Positions 11,641-24,894 are shown, numbered from the stretch's first letter. The stretch is DNA of 64,000 nt from Pteria penguin (GCA_035048485.1 CM068592.1:37580001-37644000); one strand, 5' to 3'. Notes: generated by a model from the letters alone, not told the origin. Made by a program: numbers and translations.

Positions 11641-13560
11641 GATCCAAATATGTGTATCTTCTCCCCATTCCCACCCACTCTCCACCACGGAAGGTTTGAA
11701 GTGCATGATTTTCTAAAAATTTATGAAAATTGCAGTAAACGTTATCATATAAACACTTTAGAAATTAGAAGTTTTGATAATAAAAACCATAAATTTTAGT
11801 TAGGTGTAAAATTATGGGATCCTTATTAACGCATGTCTCATTTTGTTGTCTTTTTTTTTTTCTAACTCCATACATATATGGCAGACATCATAAACAATTA
11901 ATAATAGCCTAAACTTATACGGACTATTTTTTCAAATGATTTTGAAACTTAACAAGTTTTCACCAAACTAACTGAAAATAGTGAAAACACTATTTACAGC
12001 TAGTGGTCATTAAACCTATGTTTAACTTACAAAACCTTTTCTGTAAATTGTGATATTCTAAAGGCTTATATAGTTTCATGTAAAAGGAACCATGCTAGCA
12101 CTTTGAATTTGGAAGTTCTTCGGCTAAAATCATTTGTTTTCTTGATGAACTGTATGTAAAGTGTAAGAAATTTCTTTCCATTGAAGAGAATGTAATGCAT
12201 GAAGTTTGCTTCGAGTGAGTAACGGAAAGTGTCAGCCAGAGGTGGGAGGCAGTAATCACTCTCTGGAAAGCTGAAAATTTGTTGGAAATCTCTCCCATTG
12301 GAAAACACGAATATATTATGTTTAATAAATAACAACATCATGATGATCTCCTCTTCGGTAATAGATTCGAATCTGGTGTTTACGGAGCCTTTTAATTTTT
12401 TAAATTTCTGATCTTAGCAGTACTGCAATAGATTTTATCCACTCCGAAAAAGTGTCGACCTGTACATCCTCTCTTTTTGCCCATTCTGTAGCATTATATC
12501 AGTATATATATACGTTGTCTGGACGATACGTACAACTCGTGTAATGTTTTGAGTGAAATAGAATAAAGTTTTGTACGAATATGATGAAGACCCAAAGGTT
12601 TATTTATAAATGGTAATAGAGCATCAAAGGGAATATTATGTATTTCTTATTGACTGTCGCTCGGTATCTTAGCGCTTTCCTTGATATAGGTGACCTTTCG
12701 GGATCCCTTGTGTACGACGTTCGATGAAATCTCTGATATATGACATTCGAAGTCTCTTTTCCGAAAAAAAGGTCACTATACAGAAATTCTTTGCACTTAT
12801 CAGAAATCATTGTCTGTCATGTTGAATTCCTTATTTCTTTGTTGTCCACTGCGATAATTCCACATCATACATTTTTATTTATCGTGACTTTTTACCGATT
12901 ATGATGAAGATATAATCCTTACCACCTCAAAACACTATGAGCTATACTAGCTTAAATATTATAACGAAATCACCGCAGGTGTAACCGTCCAACATGAGAA
13001 GTTTATTCGTCCATGACACATGATCCCAACTCCAGTTCTTCAAGGGGCACGTGATTGTCCATTTATCGATTTCATCCAGTAAAATGGATGTTCCTTATTG
13101 TCCACTGCTTGGTATCTTAGCTTTTTACTGACTGTCGAAAATATCGAATTTTATCATATCCTAATCGGTGAACATCAGTATAAATGACCTACTTCTTGTT
13201 TCCCAAGGTCATAGACGAAAGTAAATACATAAGTGTCTTGCAAATATTTTACAGGTTTTTAGAAATCCCTTCATTAAAATTTTATGCGCATAATTGACAT
13301 TAAGATATCACAAGTGGGCGAAACGTGGATTTGAGACTGTATTTATTTTACTCTTTTCAGTCACACACAGTTTATTCATGGAGTTATACTATATATTTCA
13401 ATGTCATGTATGCATACTTGATAAATGATTTAAACTGGTTATGTCATTACATATCGCTTACGTATCAATAAGGGCAATGACAATGAAACGGAATTCAAGT
13501 TCAATTATCACTGTACTTGTAAAATCAAAAGTTATGCCACAACTTACTTAGTCTTTCTCC
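11641..13560. other. Unassigned AT-rich DNA
   Basis: No gene or element recognised. Short open frames at 12066-12341 and 12604-12810 show no known motif and no conserved composition. Confidence 0.4.
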
Positions 13561-13565
13561 TAACC

Positions 13566-13566
<1 letters not shown>

Positions 13567-13598
<32 letters not shown>
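13567..13598. repeat. 32-base poly-C tract
   Basis: Thirty-two uninterrupted cytosines. The complementary strand is poly-G and could form a quadruplex. Length in an assembly of such a tract is unreliable. Confidence 0.9.
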
Positions 13599-13600
<2 letters not shown>

Positions 13601-13918
13601 AGGAATGAGTGGAAATCGGATTTTGTCTCTTTCTCCTTTCGTTTCAGTCCATTTATCGTGCTGCCTTTTTATAAGTTTTTTTTTTTCTAAAATATCAGTC
13701 GCGATTTTCACTATTGTGATGTATTTCGATATATCAAATGTATGAGAGACGCTTGTTAATACTATTAAATATATAATGACATTACGTAAGTTTTAACTGA
13801 TTGCGACCCACCACTATATTTAAATTACCGATACAGGCGAGAAAATATCGTATCAACACCATGTATGCATAAATTTCAGATTTCAACTTCATCTTGAAAC
13901 AACTAAAATTGTATGTTA

Positions 13919-15620
13919 TTAGGGTCTTCCGATTCCATCGGAAGACCCTTCTGTTATTGTAAGGTTTTTTCTTTACATTTGTTATTATTATTATTATTAG
14001 GGTCTTCCGATTCCATCGGAAGACCCTTCTGTTATTGTGATGTTTTTTCTTTACATTTGTTATTATTATTATTCTCAGCACTTTGAATGCCATTTTCTCA
14101 GAAACGGCTTGACCAACAACCTTTTTATCTTGGCTACTTACTTGATGAGCCAGGGGAAATTGATTTGATATGAAAAAAAATATCTAAATATTTATGGTTT
14201 TTAAGAAAATTACGTAATAGGGCTAATATTTTTATTTTCTCAAAAACAAGTTTATTATTTTAGATAGGATTCCTCAACTCTTCATTCTCAAATTTGACAG
14301 GTGTGTCCTTGGACAATGAAGTCAAACGCCGATTATCTACTTTTCAACGGTGTAGCCATTATTTAAATTTAAAAATTACGTAATTTTTAAACTGCTTTGT
14401 TTTAAGTCTAAGCATTTTAAAAATGGTATAGAACGATTTAGAATGTAAATTTCATGGTAAAAAAATTTCTTTTAATATTTTAAATCCATTTTTAATTGAG
14501 AAATTTAAGTTTTTCACAAATTTGGTTAGTTATGTAATTGCTTCATAACTTTCTTAGTTTTTATCATATGATCACCAAAATTCAATCAGTACAGGAGAAG
14601 GGTTAGCGCTTCTGAATTATATTTTCAAAAACAATCGAAATATTAGCCCCCTTCCCTCTATCGTTGGACAACCCTATCGAGAGAGGGTCTTAAAACGCCG
14701 AAATTTCACCCCGATTTTTCAATTCCATTTTCTGAGAAACGGTTTTATATACAGACTTCAAATTTTGTCTACAAATTTTCACCGGCACCGTTACCCGTTT
14801 AAGTAAAAAAAAAGTTTCAAAATTAAAGTTTCCAAAAAGATTACGTAACAATTATTTAAATTTTAAATTCTCACCTATATAGCTTATTTTTAATGCTACA
14901 ATATCCAAATTTAAACTATCATATTCTCTAGGTTCATATCTTTACAAAATTCATCGGCCGATAATATCTATCTCTTTTAGTTTGGCCGCTATTTCAATTT
15001 AAAGTTTTTAAATAATTACGTAATTTGCAAAATTTGTTTATTTTTACTCCTATCGTTTCCAGAGTATTACGAAACGATTTTTCGTAACGATTTCAGTATG
15101 AAATATGTTTCTCAGTATTTGAAAGTGAGCAATTTAAAGATTTTTTAAAAAATAACCTACTTGCGTAACTTTCATGTATTTTCTTATTCTTCGTATGAAC
15201 AAAGAATAAAAACGAGAGATTTGAGAAAGAATTTGAATTCGAATTCTTAAACAAAAATCAAATTTTTTGCACTCTACTGATGAACAACGCAATCTACAAA
15301 TCTTCTCCGAGCGTCGGGATTACACATTAGAAGAGCGCGTTAAATTTCCCTTGCTTAATACCTCGCACAGCGCCGCTCTTATTGAGACGGGGAAAGCGCA
15401 GTAACTCGCGATTAATTATTAATTCATCTAATCGGCAATTATAAAAGGAAATCCCTCAATATGTATGTTTACTTAAATTTGAGTTTTCTTTATCTCCTTA
15501 CTATAGTAGTCATCTCAGTGCTATATGTACAGCTAACTTGACCTTTGAAATGCGTAATACACACAAACATGTATTTAAAACTGAGCAATTTCAACATCTT
15601 TAAAAATGTCTTACTTGCGT
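13919..15620 (+). mobile_element. TTACGTAA-rich repeat family, copy A
   Basis: It opens with two 78-bp units, each with a hairpin of 12-bp arms GGGTCTTCCGAT around a 3-base loop (13922-13948 and 14000-14026), each followed by a TTATTATTA run. The body contains the palindrome TTACGTAA at about 14210, 14385, 14841 and 15016. It also shares CACCCCGATTTTTCAATTCCATTTTCTGAGAA and GCGCAGTAACTCGCG with copies B (41518-43226) and C (43228-45215). No protein is encoded. It behaves like a non-autonomous dispersed element. The right arm of the CGGGGAAAGCGC hairpin is absent here. Confidence 0.65.
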
Positions 15621-16370
15621 AACCTTTAATGTGTTTCCTAAAACAAAGAAAGAAAGAAACAAAAAACAATATGCTTTCGATCACTCTACCCAGAGACCCG
15701 GTTGCATGAAAAAGGAAAAACATCCTAACTAAACTAAGGATAGCCCTCACATACCTATTACATCATATTACATGGATGTAACAAAAGTTGATTAACGGTC
15801 TGATTGGGGAATTTCCACTCAAAATTTCATAAATGTAAATTTCGGGAAGGGCTCAATAATGTATATAATTTTGGAAAGGTTATTTTGAGGGACGGTCATT
15901 TAAGAATTTGTTTGAATAAAATCGGACAAGAAAACTAGAAAGTAATTAACAAAAAGAACTTTGATGATTAAAAATTTGTAATTTTGTATGAATTGATTGC
16001 TTAGCTTTTAATTTGAATATTTTAGTCGTGCTTGGTATCAAATGACTCCGAATGAAATGCTGAAAGTGAAAATGGAAAGAAAATGCCAAAAGATATTTAA
16101 ATAAAGAAGCTGAAATTTTTAGATGATTTGTCGGCACATCAAAGGCTTGACGAGTGTTGCCGAATACGCCTACAACATTAGCATATCATTATATGTCGGC
16201 ACACATCGTCATTTTAAGCGGTAGTAGGGGGTTAGGATGCATTGACTGACATGTAAATTTATTGATGAAAATTCTGATTGCAAGTTAATTAGTACATGAA
16301 ATTTAGTACTATCTAATGCTTTATGTTGGTTTTATGAAAGGAGATAGAGAATTATTGTTTACACCATCAA
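15621..16370. other. Unassigned DNA
   Basis: No gene or clear element seen; AT-rich. Confidence 0.35.
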
Positions 16371-16379
16371 ATTTAAAAT

Positions 16380-16960
16380 AGCAGGTGATTCAAAAGTGGA
16401 GGGAAAGGGGGGGGGGCAAACTCAAAACAAAATTTACAGTACAACACCACTGTTTTAAACCACTTTTTGTGCCAAGGAGTCTTGCTTGAATCGCATAGAG
16501 CTGGTAGAGCTAGACATTGACCATAGGCGGATCTAGCAATATTTGAAAGGAGGGGTTGTAGACTGCCTTGACTGCAATTTTCCAGCAGCCTTGAAAATGT
16601 CCGAAAATAACCTTTCCTTGGGTAGTATTTTCCAAATTTATAGTATAATATTCTAAATTCAAAAAAAAAAAAAAATAAAAATAAACAAACAAAACACACG
16701 CCCCCCCCCCCCCCCGTAATCCGCCAATGCTGGCAGTTAATAAAAAAGTTATTTCCACCTCCCAAACCTGGATAAACATCGTTTATAGGGCCTGTCAATT
16801 CAACTTAGACGGAGGCTATGTTTCCATGATTATATTTTTTCCAGAGCCCGAACAGTTTTTATCTTTGTAGAACAAATTTATAGAATAATATTCTAAAATC
16901 AATAGAACAAAACAACAAACAAAACACAAGCTAACAACTATGTACAATATTACTGTAATA
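16380..16960. repeat. Dispersed repeat with CAAAAGTGGAGGG start
   Basis: GATTCAAAAGTGGAGGG, then CTCAAAACAAAAT and CACCACTGTTTTAAA, recur in the same order at 62110-62185, so this is an interspersed repeat. A G-run and a C-run (16698-16715) lie within it. TCAAAATAGAACAAAACA-like sequence is duplicated inside (about 16650 and 16895). No coding function is visible. Confidence 0.45.
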
Positions 16961-18615
16961 CAAAATGTATATACATTTCTGAGGGGATTCCAATATAAAT
17001 ATCACAATAAAAATAGAAACGATTGTTACTTATTTAAACAAATTATAAGTATACAGACAGGATTTACTAATTGGTATGTGTATTATGGATACTGTTAATT
17101 ATAGTGTATATCGATTACGTAATAAGTTCAAGGTTTGTAAAGCCTGGGAACTATCACTGGTATTCGTTTACAAATAACTGAAAACTGGGACGGTGTTAAC
17201 AGTGGATAGTGAAGCCAGTGGACCGTGTATTCGGTGTATGTATAGTCCTGTTATCGCCAGGGCACCTATGCTTGGCGCGACTGCCGGGGTCGAGGGAGGG
17301 GAGGGTACGGCTGGATCCGCTCCTATATACATAGTGCTGCAATGCAACTTATAAGATTGCAAATCAATTGCATGTTAAGAATAATTTAATGACAAAAATT
17401 AATTAGAAAACAACCTATGAAACAATTATGATCTGTAAAAAATAAAATGGGGGGGGGGGGGGGACTCCCCTACCACCTTTCACATTTTCTGTCAATATCC
17501 GACACAATTCGCCCCTTGGTCACGGCAAGGGGGGTACTGGTTCCGTCACTTATATTGCGTGGATTTTGACAATTTGGGGCCGGATTGTAAGCGAACTTTT
17601 TTTGAAAGTACAATGCAATGAGGATAACCTCCACGTGACAAGAGCTGGGAACGATTTTTCTATGAACAAACTGTCTTATGAAATATCGGCTAATATCCTC
17701 AAACTCCTTCAAAATAAAACGTTCCGAAAGAGGCCAAAACAAATAAATGCATATCAAACACCCCAACCCCTGAAAAGTAATGGAACCAATCTATTAAATG
17801 AAAAAAAAAACCACGACTAGATTCTTCACTGGAACCAAAGAATGTACATGTTCTTTTTTAATTTCTATTAACAATTCAAACTCCTCACATTGTTTACACC
17901 AAACTATAGCAAGTTCATACCTCCCGATTCCCATGCGCCTACAGGCATACAGTACCTAATACCCGATTCCCATGCGCCATACCCAATATGCATATTACCA
18001 AGCGCGTAAACCTAGGGCAATACCTCGAGCTGGAGACCAGCAATGACCAGTTAAACCACGCCCCCAGTGTAGCCTCGTGACTTCAATCATAAAGTTTCAT
18101 AAAGTAAAGAAACATACAGCAGCCAACACGTGTATGAATGACTCTGATAGGATTGGTCTACACGAATTTACTTGTCCATCTGTTCAGTAGTGCAAAAACA
18201 CTCTAGTGCGTTGTCATCCGGTACCACGTGACATTCCAAACATCTATGCTCGAAGATTTGCAAAAGTATTTGAAAATATCATCGTATTCCTCACATATTT
18301 CATAAGTACAGTCAGGAGGTTGTGAAATTCAATACTGAATTAATCAGGTACAGTACATTGATTTTTAATTTCACTGGTTTTGTTGTTTTGTAAATTGCAC
18401 GCAAATTATTTAGCCTTCAGTGTGAGACGAAACACCGAAAGGCACCCAATCATGTCATTCAAACGTACGCCGAGGGAGAAATGAACACCAAGGATATGAC
18501 AAGGATTCATATGCATTCGTATTAATCCCTTAATCTATTGATTTATCGATACTTATCTAACATATATTAACCTACACTCACCGAAATATTTGTACATGTA
18601 ATCATAGTTAATGTT
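16961..18615. other. Mostly unassigned DNA
   Basis: No gene recognised. A GC-richer patch at 17230-17330, a G-run at 17450-17463 and a short direct duplication of CCCGATTCCCATGCGCC (17926 and 17962) are the only landmarks. Confidence 0.35.
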
Positions 18616-21600
18616 TTTATATAGGGTGCAGGTCAAAACGCACCCTTACCAAAACGTACCCAACCAAAACGTACCCAGCTTTGGTCAAAACGTACACAGC
18701 CCATCAAAACGTACCCAAAGTGTTGGTCAAAATGTACCCATATCTTCTAGGGTGTTTAAAACAATTTTTACATATTTTTTCAGGTATTTCTTCGATTTGA
18801 TATCATAGGCAACAATCTATTATTTGAACTTAGGAATTCATTAAACATACGTAGATTAATAATAAATAATTTTACATGCATAAATGGGTGGCTTCCTTTG
18901 GTGATATGCTCATGATGGAAAGAAAATATTTGATTGACATTTTTCGATTTACATGTGTTGTGGTGAATATGAATTTATGCTTATCATATTTCTACTAGAG
19001 TTTAAGCAGTAATATAGGCCTATGAAACTGGTGTATCATCTGTATGAATTTCTCATTTGTCTGCATGAAACTCATTGAAATAAAGATGTATAGACTTATG
19101 CATTTTCATGCTTATAATAAATGACATTGATAAACATCAAAGGGATTGAAAATACGTTAACATAAACAATACATTTAAAATATTTTTTTTTCATATTAAA
19201 ATATATGAATTTTAATTATAGATTTGCATGACTATATGAGTGCCATTGTGTTGTAGATACCACTATGAAATTGTTAATCTCATCTGTGTAAGCCATATTT
19301 TAAAGTGTTGTCAAAACATTCCAGCATTGAAAGATATTAGCTAAAGAAGCCAATAACATTTAATGCACAAACTGATTTGACGGGAGACCTGCAAATTATC
19401 TCTCCCCCCCCTTTTAGATAAACAAAAAAACCCAATCAAACAAACAAAACCCCCCCCCCCCCCCCAAAACAAAACAAAACATTTAAAATACATATATATA
19501 TATTACGTAGATAAATTGTAACAGAGTGTATGTATGTCTCTGATTGTAATTAGGAATTTTTGTATTACCCTTAGCAATATGAAACCTCAGAAAAATCTAT
19601 GATAACTCACATGAACCCATACCTGTCAACCTCCGAGATCCAAAATGAGGGAGATCTTTCTCAAAAATGAGGGAGAATTGCCAAAAATGGGGGAGAATAT
19701 GCATAAATGTAAATTGCGACCTTTTTCACCTCATTTGGATTGGAATATAGTATGTAAATGAAATGCAAGGTAACATTGCAGTGATACTATAATTTTCAAT
19801 ATTACACATTCTTATTACTTATGTTTAAGATTGTATTGCATAGTGGCTTTCTTAGCTTTCTGCAGGACATGGTTTGATGGCTCATAGTCTGAACACACAA
19901 GTGTGGCGCTTTACATCGTTTAAACCACCAGATGAGACCGAAAAATCTAAACTACAAAGCTTGCAATTAATTTCTATTGAAACGGTCGGCTCATACCTTC
20001 ACCATCAGTATAATAGTAACATGTGCCATGTAGAAAACAGTATATTCTCTATGTATTGAATGTCAATACATAAGTTCACTACCTACATGTATAACATCAT
20101 CAGAAAAATATTTATATTCATGTATAAAGCTAAAAGAAACAAGAGGCCCAAATGGGCCTTTATCGCTCACCTGAACATCTAGATCAAATGAAGAGCAAAA
20201 TTTGTGCATAATATGTTGAAGAAAAAGCATGAAATTTTTCATTGAATTCTGACCAGTAGTTTCAGAGAAGAAGTTGAATATATCAAAAAGTTTACGGACA
20301 GACGACAGACAATCTGGTATGACATTCGGCTCAGGTGAGCTCAAAATCAAAGTCCCATAACTCTGTAATGACAAATCAGATGAACCTGAAAATCAAAAGA
20401 CGGCTTCCTCTCCACATTCTTGATCTATTGATTTCAAGTGTATTAAATCAAAACATAATCAAAGAAAAACTTTCATTCTTTAAAGACATACGCATAAAGC
20501 TATATTGAGGTGAAAATTTCTTGAGGAGAAAATCACCTGTTTTCGTGTCTTGTGACGTGAAAAATGATACAGTATCTTGAACCCGTTTTTTTTTTTCTCA
20601 AAAATGAAAAAGATGAGAAAGGGTAAGGGGTGGGGAGGAGGAGGTGTTTTTAATTTCTTATGAAAGAACATGATGATTTTATATTAAACAATTATTTTAA
20701 ATGTTAAATATTGAAAATATATCAATAACTATGGTTTACACTTCACTGGAAGAAGTCAATGCAAATTGCAATGATGCAGTAATCTTTCCCTTTCTGCTTA
20801 GAATAAAATTTATAAATATTGGCCTGTGGTGGCAACACCTGTTGACGCATCTTAACTTCACACATTTCTGAAGATAAAGATGAAAATGTGAGTATCTCTC
20901 CCCCTCCCTTTCTTTTTTTTTAATTAAGAAAAAAAACAAACAGTCTAAAAAATTTTCACTATCAAAGTTCTTTTCATACATATAATTAAAAAAAAAAAAT
21001 TGCTCTCAGCGGGGTTTGAACCCACGACTTTAAAATTCCTTTAAACCTTTCATTGCCAGTTATATTACAATCTTATAATCTTCATAAAACATCTAAAAAT
21101 TAAGATATTGACAATAAACTTTTACTGTAGCATTCTTTGCCCTTAATATGATTAAATGAAACCAAATTACAGCATCAAATTATAATATGAGGAGCAATAA
21201 TGAGTAAAGTCACTTGTTTTTGCATTGAAAACACTACATGTAAGTCCAAAAAGACCACGGAAAAACGTCAAAAATTAGATTTCGGAATGGAACCAAAAAC
21301 AACAACACTTCTTCACATTTGCCTCTAGATCATTCCTATGCATTCAGTTTGTCTCTGTATGAAATAGAAGTTTGTCAAAGGAGGGTACTCTCTGTGACCT
21401 ACTGTACTTTTGCCTGTGGTGGCGCCATCTGCTGATTGATCTGGACAAAAAAATAACAACCCTTGTAAGAGACCATGAGTACTTGCATCCTACCTACTTT
21501 CATCACAATCCTTCAAGTAATTCTGTAGAATAAGTTGAAAATGTGAAAAACTGTCCCCCCCCTTTTTTTTTCTTGGAAGAAATTCATAAAAAATCCAAAA

Positions 21601-22649
21601 CTTGAGATATTGACAAAATTCTTTCACAACAATATTCCTTATCGTAAATATGATCAAAATAGTCCATAAGAACTCATCATTATCAATTAACTAAAAAACA
21701 TTACACTTTTCTACATTGAAATTACTTAGTCTGAAAAAATGTCAAAAAAACATCAAAAATTTGATTTCGGAATGGAACCAAAAATAACAACACTTCTTCA
21801 GACATCTGTCTAGATCATTCCTATGCATTCGATTTGTCTCTGTATGCCCCCGGTTCTGAAGGAGAAATTTGTCAAATGAGGGTACCCTCTGTGACCTACT
21901 TTTGCTCATGGTGGCGCCACCTGTCAATGGATCCGGATGAAAAATAACAACACTTGTAGGGGGACCTTGACTACTTCATGCATACCAAGTTGCATCAAAT
22001 TGTGTTCAGCAGTCTGAAGAAGAAGTCGAAAATGTGAAAAGTTTACGACGGACGCTGGACAACGGACGCCGGATGCCGGACTAAACTATGATAATAGCTC
22101 ACTTGAGCCTTTGGCTCAGGTGAGCTAAAAAGGGGAGAAAAAGCAATTGGATGTGTTATCCACAATAAAAGTGATAAAACACTGAATACGTTTTGACTAA
22201 GAGTATGTATATGTTAAAAAACAGAGAATGTATATATTAAGATTTTTATTGTAGTTTTTTTTTATCAACAAAGTACTGAATATAAAAATATATGTACATT
22301 GGATACGTTTTGACCAAGAGTATGAATATGTTAAAAGAAGTCTCAGTGCATTGAGTAACTTTCTACTGCAGTTTTTATTCATCAAAATATAAATCTACAG
22401 TGTATTTAATATGAAAATACCTTGGGTACATTTTAAAACAATGAAGATGCATTTTATTAACCAACAAAGTAAACATTGTATTCCGTAAAAGTGAAAAATA
22501 TATTATGTATGTTTTGACCAATACTTCGGGTACATTTTGGTGGGTTGGGTATTTTTGTCCAATACTTCGGGGTACATTTTGACCAAAATTGGGTACGTTT
22601 GGTTGGGTACATTTTGGTTGGGTACGTTTTGACCATAACCCTTTATATA
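18616..22649. mobile_element. DNA element with iterated GTACCC inverted ends and 8-bp TSD
   Basis: An 8-bp direct repeat TTTATATA (18616-18623 and 22642-22649) flanks a 4,018-bp segment that starts GGGTGCAGGTCAAAACG and ends CGTTTTGACCATAACCC. Each end is an array of GGTCAAAACGTACCC-like units: five or more at 18630-18740 and, in inverse orientation, 22505-22641. The inside has no transposase. An 8-bp duplication fits hAT, P, KDZ/Zisupton or Academ types; I cannot choose. A separate AGCTCACCTGAG element (20138-22130) is nested in it. Confidence 0.8.
20138..22130 (-). mobile_element. AGCTCACCTGAG-type non-autonomous element (HINE-like), copy 1
   Basis: Read on the minus strand it begins TTTTAGCTCACCTGAGCC with a long terminal hairpin (14-bp arms, 3-base loop AAA) at 22096-22126. 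It ends with a GGCCC/GGGCC stem-loop followed by TCTTGTT (20138-20160). A subterminal CTCACCTGA copy near the 3' end is the inverse of the 5' end. The body repeats about 550-bp units with GTGGCGCCA and TTCTTGAAG-like words, and an orphan tRNA B box (about 21003-21027). The layout matches Helentron-derived elements (HINE), by inference. Confidence 0.65.
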
Positions 22650-23711
22650 CACATGTGAATGTAGTCATATATGTGATTTCTGATTAAGTCGATCAGTAAA
22701 TTTAATGAGAAAAGACAGAAGCAGATAATAACAAAGAGATTTTCGAAGTTTGGACATCCAGGTATTTGAAAATGGGCGTTCGGAACATCTGGCTTTTATT
22801 CCTCCTTTGGCGTTTCATTAGTATGACCCCCAAACACTAGTACGACAGGGTTTAACACCAGAATGGCTCATATACTCATTACAATGACTTATAAGTCTAC
22901 TTCCATTATATAGAGGCTTAAAAAGCCAAACAAAACTAAATATCAATCGAGTTTCTCTGTTTTTATTTATGTTTTATCATGTGGGTAGTTCTGGATTCGG
23001 GCATTATTTTATCGCGATTCAGGTTTATTTTGGTAACATTTTGTTTACTGAGTACATAGCACAAGTATGTATACATTAATCACACCATTGGAATGGAACC
23101 CCCCCCCCCCCTTTTTTTTTTACCAAGTTATTATTGTGAAAGAGTTTTGTCAATATCTCAATTTTTTTTATCTTCAATGAATTTGTTAAGACTCCGCCGC
23201 CCCCCTCAAAAAAAGGGTGGGGCATTTTTTCACATTTTCAACTTTTTCTGCAAAACTGTTTGAAGGATTATAATAAATCTTATTAGAAATAAATCACTTA
23301 TGATCCCCTTCAAATTCTGTTGATTTCGTCTAGACCTCTTTACAGGTGGAGCCACCATAGTCAAATGTAGGTCACTAAAAAGTACCCTTCTTTTACAATC
23401 TTCTTTTTCATACAGGCTGTATACAGAGACAAACAGAATGCATAGAAATGATCTAGAGGGATGAGTGAAGACGTACTGTCTGTTTACTTCCCTTACAAAA
23501 TCAAATTTTAGAATATTTTTTTTGACATTTGTTTGAATTTGGTGATTTCAATGCAGAAAAATGTCATATTTCCTAGTTAATTTATAATGATGATTTCTTA
23601 TGCAGTGTGCGAAATTAGCAGTATTCCCCCACCCGTGACTATCCCAAAACTTGTGAGGCTATCCCAGATCGAATTGGCCGCGTCCAACTGGGCTATCCCA
23701 TTTCTCAATGC

Positions 23712-23834
23712 CATGTCATTCATAGGTTTGTCTTTGTACTTGACGCAGCATATTTCGCGAAAATGTTTGAATGAGACAGATTTCTGTATCACTCAAACGT
23801 TTTTTCAAAGTATGCTGTGTCAAGTACAAAGGTA
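23712..23834. repeat. Long imperfect hairpin
   Basis: TTTGTACTTGACGCAGCATA on the left pairs with TATGCTGTGTCAAGTACAAA on the right, and CGAAAATGTTTGAATGA pairs with TCACTCAAACGTTTTTTC. The loop is about 15 bases around GATTTCTGTA. Transcribed, it would form a stable stem. Confidence 0.75.
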
Positions 23835-24010
23835 AGCATATGAATAACATCGCACAATTTACATTGTATCAAGTAGCGGTCATGTTACCTTTGAAATATT
23901 TTGAGGGAGCGAGGCTTTCTATGAAACCGAAACGTAAAACAACAATGGAAGAAGAAAAAATAGAAATGAAAAAAAAAATATGAAAAAAGAGGTTAGAGTG
24001 CGATCACGAA

Positions 24011-24298
24011 TTGAAATCACATTGGAGAATCCGACGTGACTGGCTAAAATTTAAAAATACAAAAATGTCTTGTACTATATGTATAAAGTTTTGGGGTAAA
24101 CGATCCGGCGATTTACATCCTGGTAACCAAGTTTGGCTTACTGGATGTTCGAATTTTAGGCTAGATTCCCTTAAAATGACATTGACAGTGACAGCACAGA
24201 TGATGAAAAGAGTTACAATGAAAATGGTAAAAACTTGCAGGAAATGGAAATTGAATTTAAAATGGAATATAAGAATTAAATCCTTATTTGAATCTTGA
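24011..24298 (+). pseudogene. TTF/ZNF862-like zinc-finger fragment
   Basis: The frame reads WLKFKNTKMSCTICIKFWGK, then GNQVWLTGCSNFRLDSLK. The order Trp-Leu, Cys-x2-Cys and G(C/T)xxFRxxxLKxH is that of the TTF-type zinc finger found in hAT-derived proteins such as ZNF862 and C17orf113. The two final His residues cannot be seen in frame, the next residues look shifted, and there is no dimerisation or catalytic domain. It is a captured or decayed fragment inside the 23603-24382 insertion. The family call rests on remembered motif spacing. Confidence 0.5.
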
Positions 24299-24894
24299 AA
24301 TGTTACCTAACAAATGACATCTGGGCTGTCCCAATTTTAATGGGGCGATCCGAATTTCATTTGGGATAGCCCCCTGGGCACAATGGACTATTGTGATCAT
24401 AATTATGACAAGGAATGTTACTTTGAAAGAATTTGGTCAATATCTCAGTTTTTGGATTTTTTATGAATTTTTTAAGACTTCCAAATGAGGGTGTATAGGG
24501 ACAATTTTTCACATTTTTAACTTCTGCTGTTATACCACATGAAAGATTTTAATGAAACATGGAATACATGAAGTACTATAGGTCCTCTATCAATTTTTAC
24601 ATTTCATTCAAATTGGTCAACAGATGGTGCCACCATGTCTAAAAAGTAGTGCTTTCAATGGTACATATACCACTTGGTAATTAAAATATGGAGAGTAGCG
24701 GTTCAAGTCCAGCTGTAGTCAGAATTTTTTTTTCTCATTTCTTTACACATCTAAATAAGTTTTTAGATGTTTCACAACACTGAACATATGAAATTCGGCC
24801 ATTTTAAGTTCAATCTTGACAATATTTGAAACAATTAATGTTCATGACCCAGACTTGAAATCAGTCAACAAAAGGCCCCTTCTAAAGAAAATGA

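Larger units (their letters stand above)
23603..24382. mobile_element. Insertion with CAGTGTGCGAAATTAGC end, hairpin and zinc-finger piece
   Basis: Compared with the related sequence at 63805-63830, the host repeat is broken at GATTTCTTA and resumes at TGGACTATTGTGATCATAATTA, so about 780 bp are inserted. The left part holds AACTGGGCTATCCCATTTC and the right part TTTGGGATAGCCCCCTGGG, suggesting loosely related ends. A strong imperfect hairpin with about 50-base arms spans 23712-23834. A zinc-finger-coding fragment lies at 24030-24200. No transposase is present. Confidence 0.6.

Noticed and set aside
18624..18740. CRISPR-like repeat array (AAAACGTACCC units)
   Set aside because: Eukaryotic context, irregular spacing, and the mirrored array at 22505-22641 with an 8-bp duplication shows it is a transposon end.
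20998..21030. tRNA gene fragment (GGTTCAAACCCC B box, minus strand)
   Set aside because: A B-box-like word only; no A box at the right distance and it lies inside a repeat.
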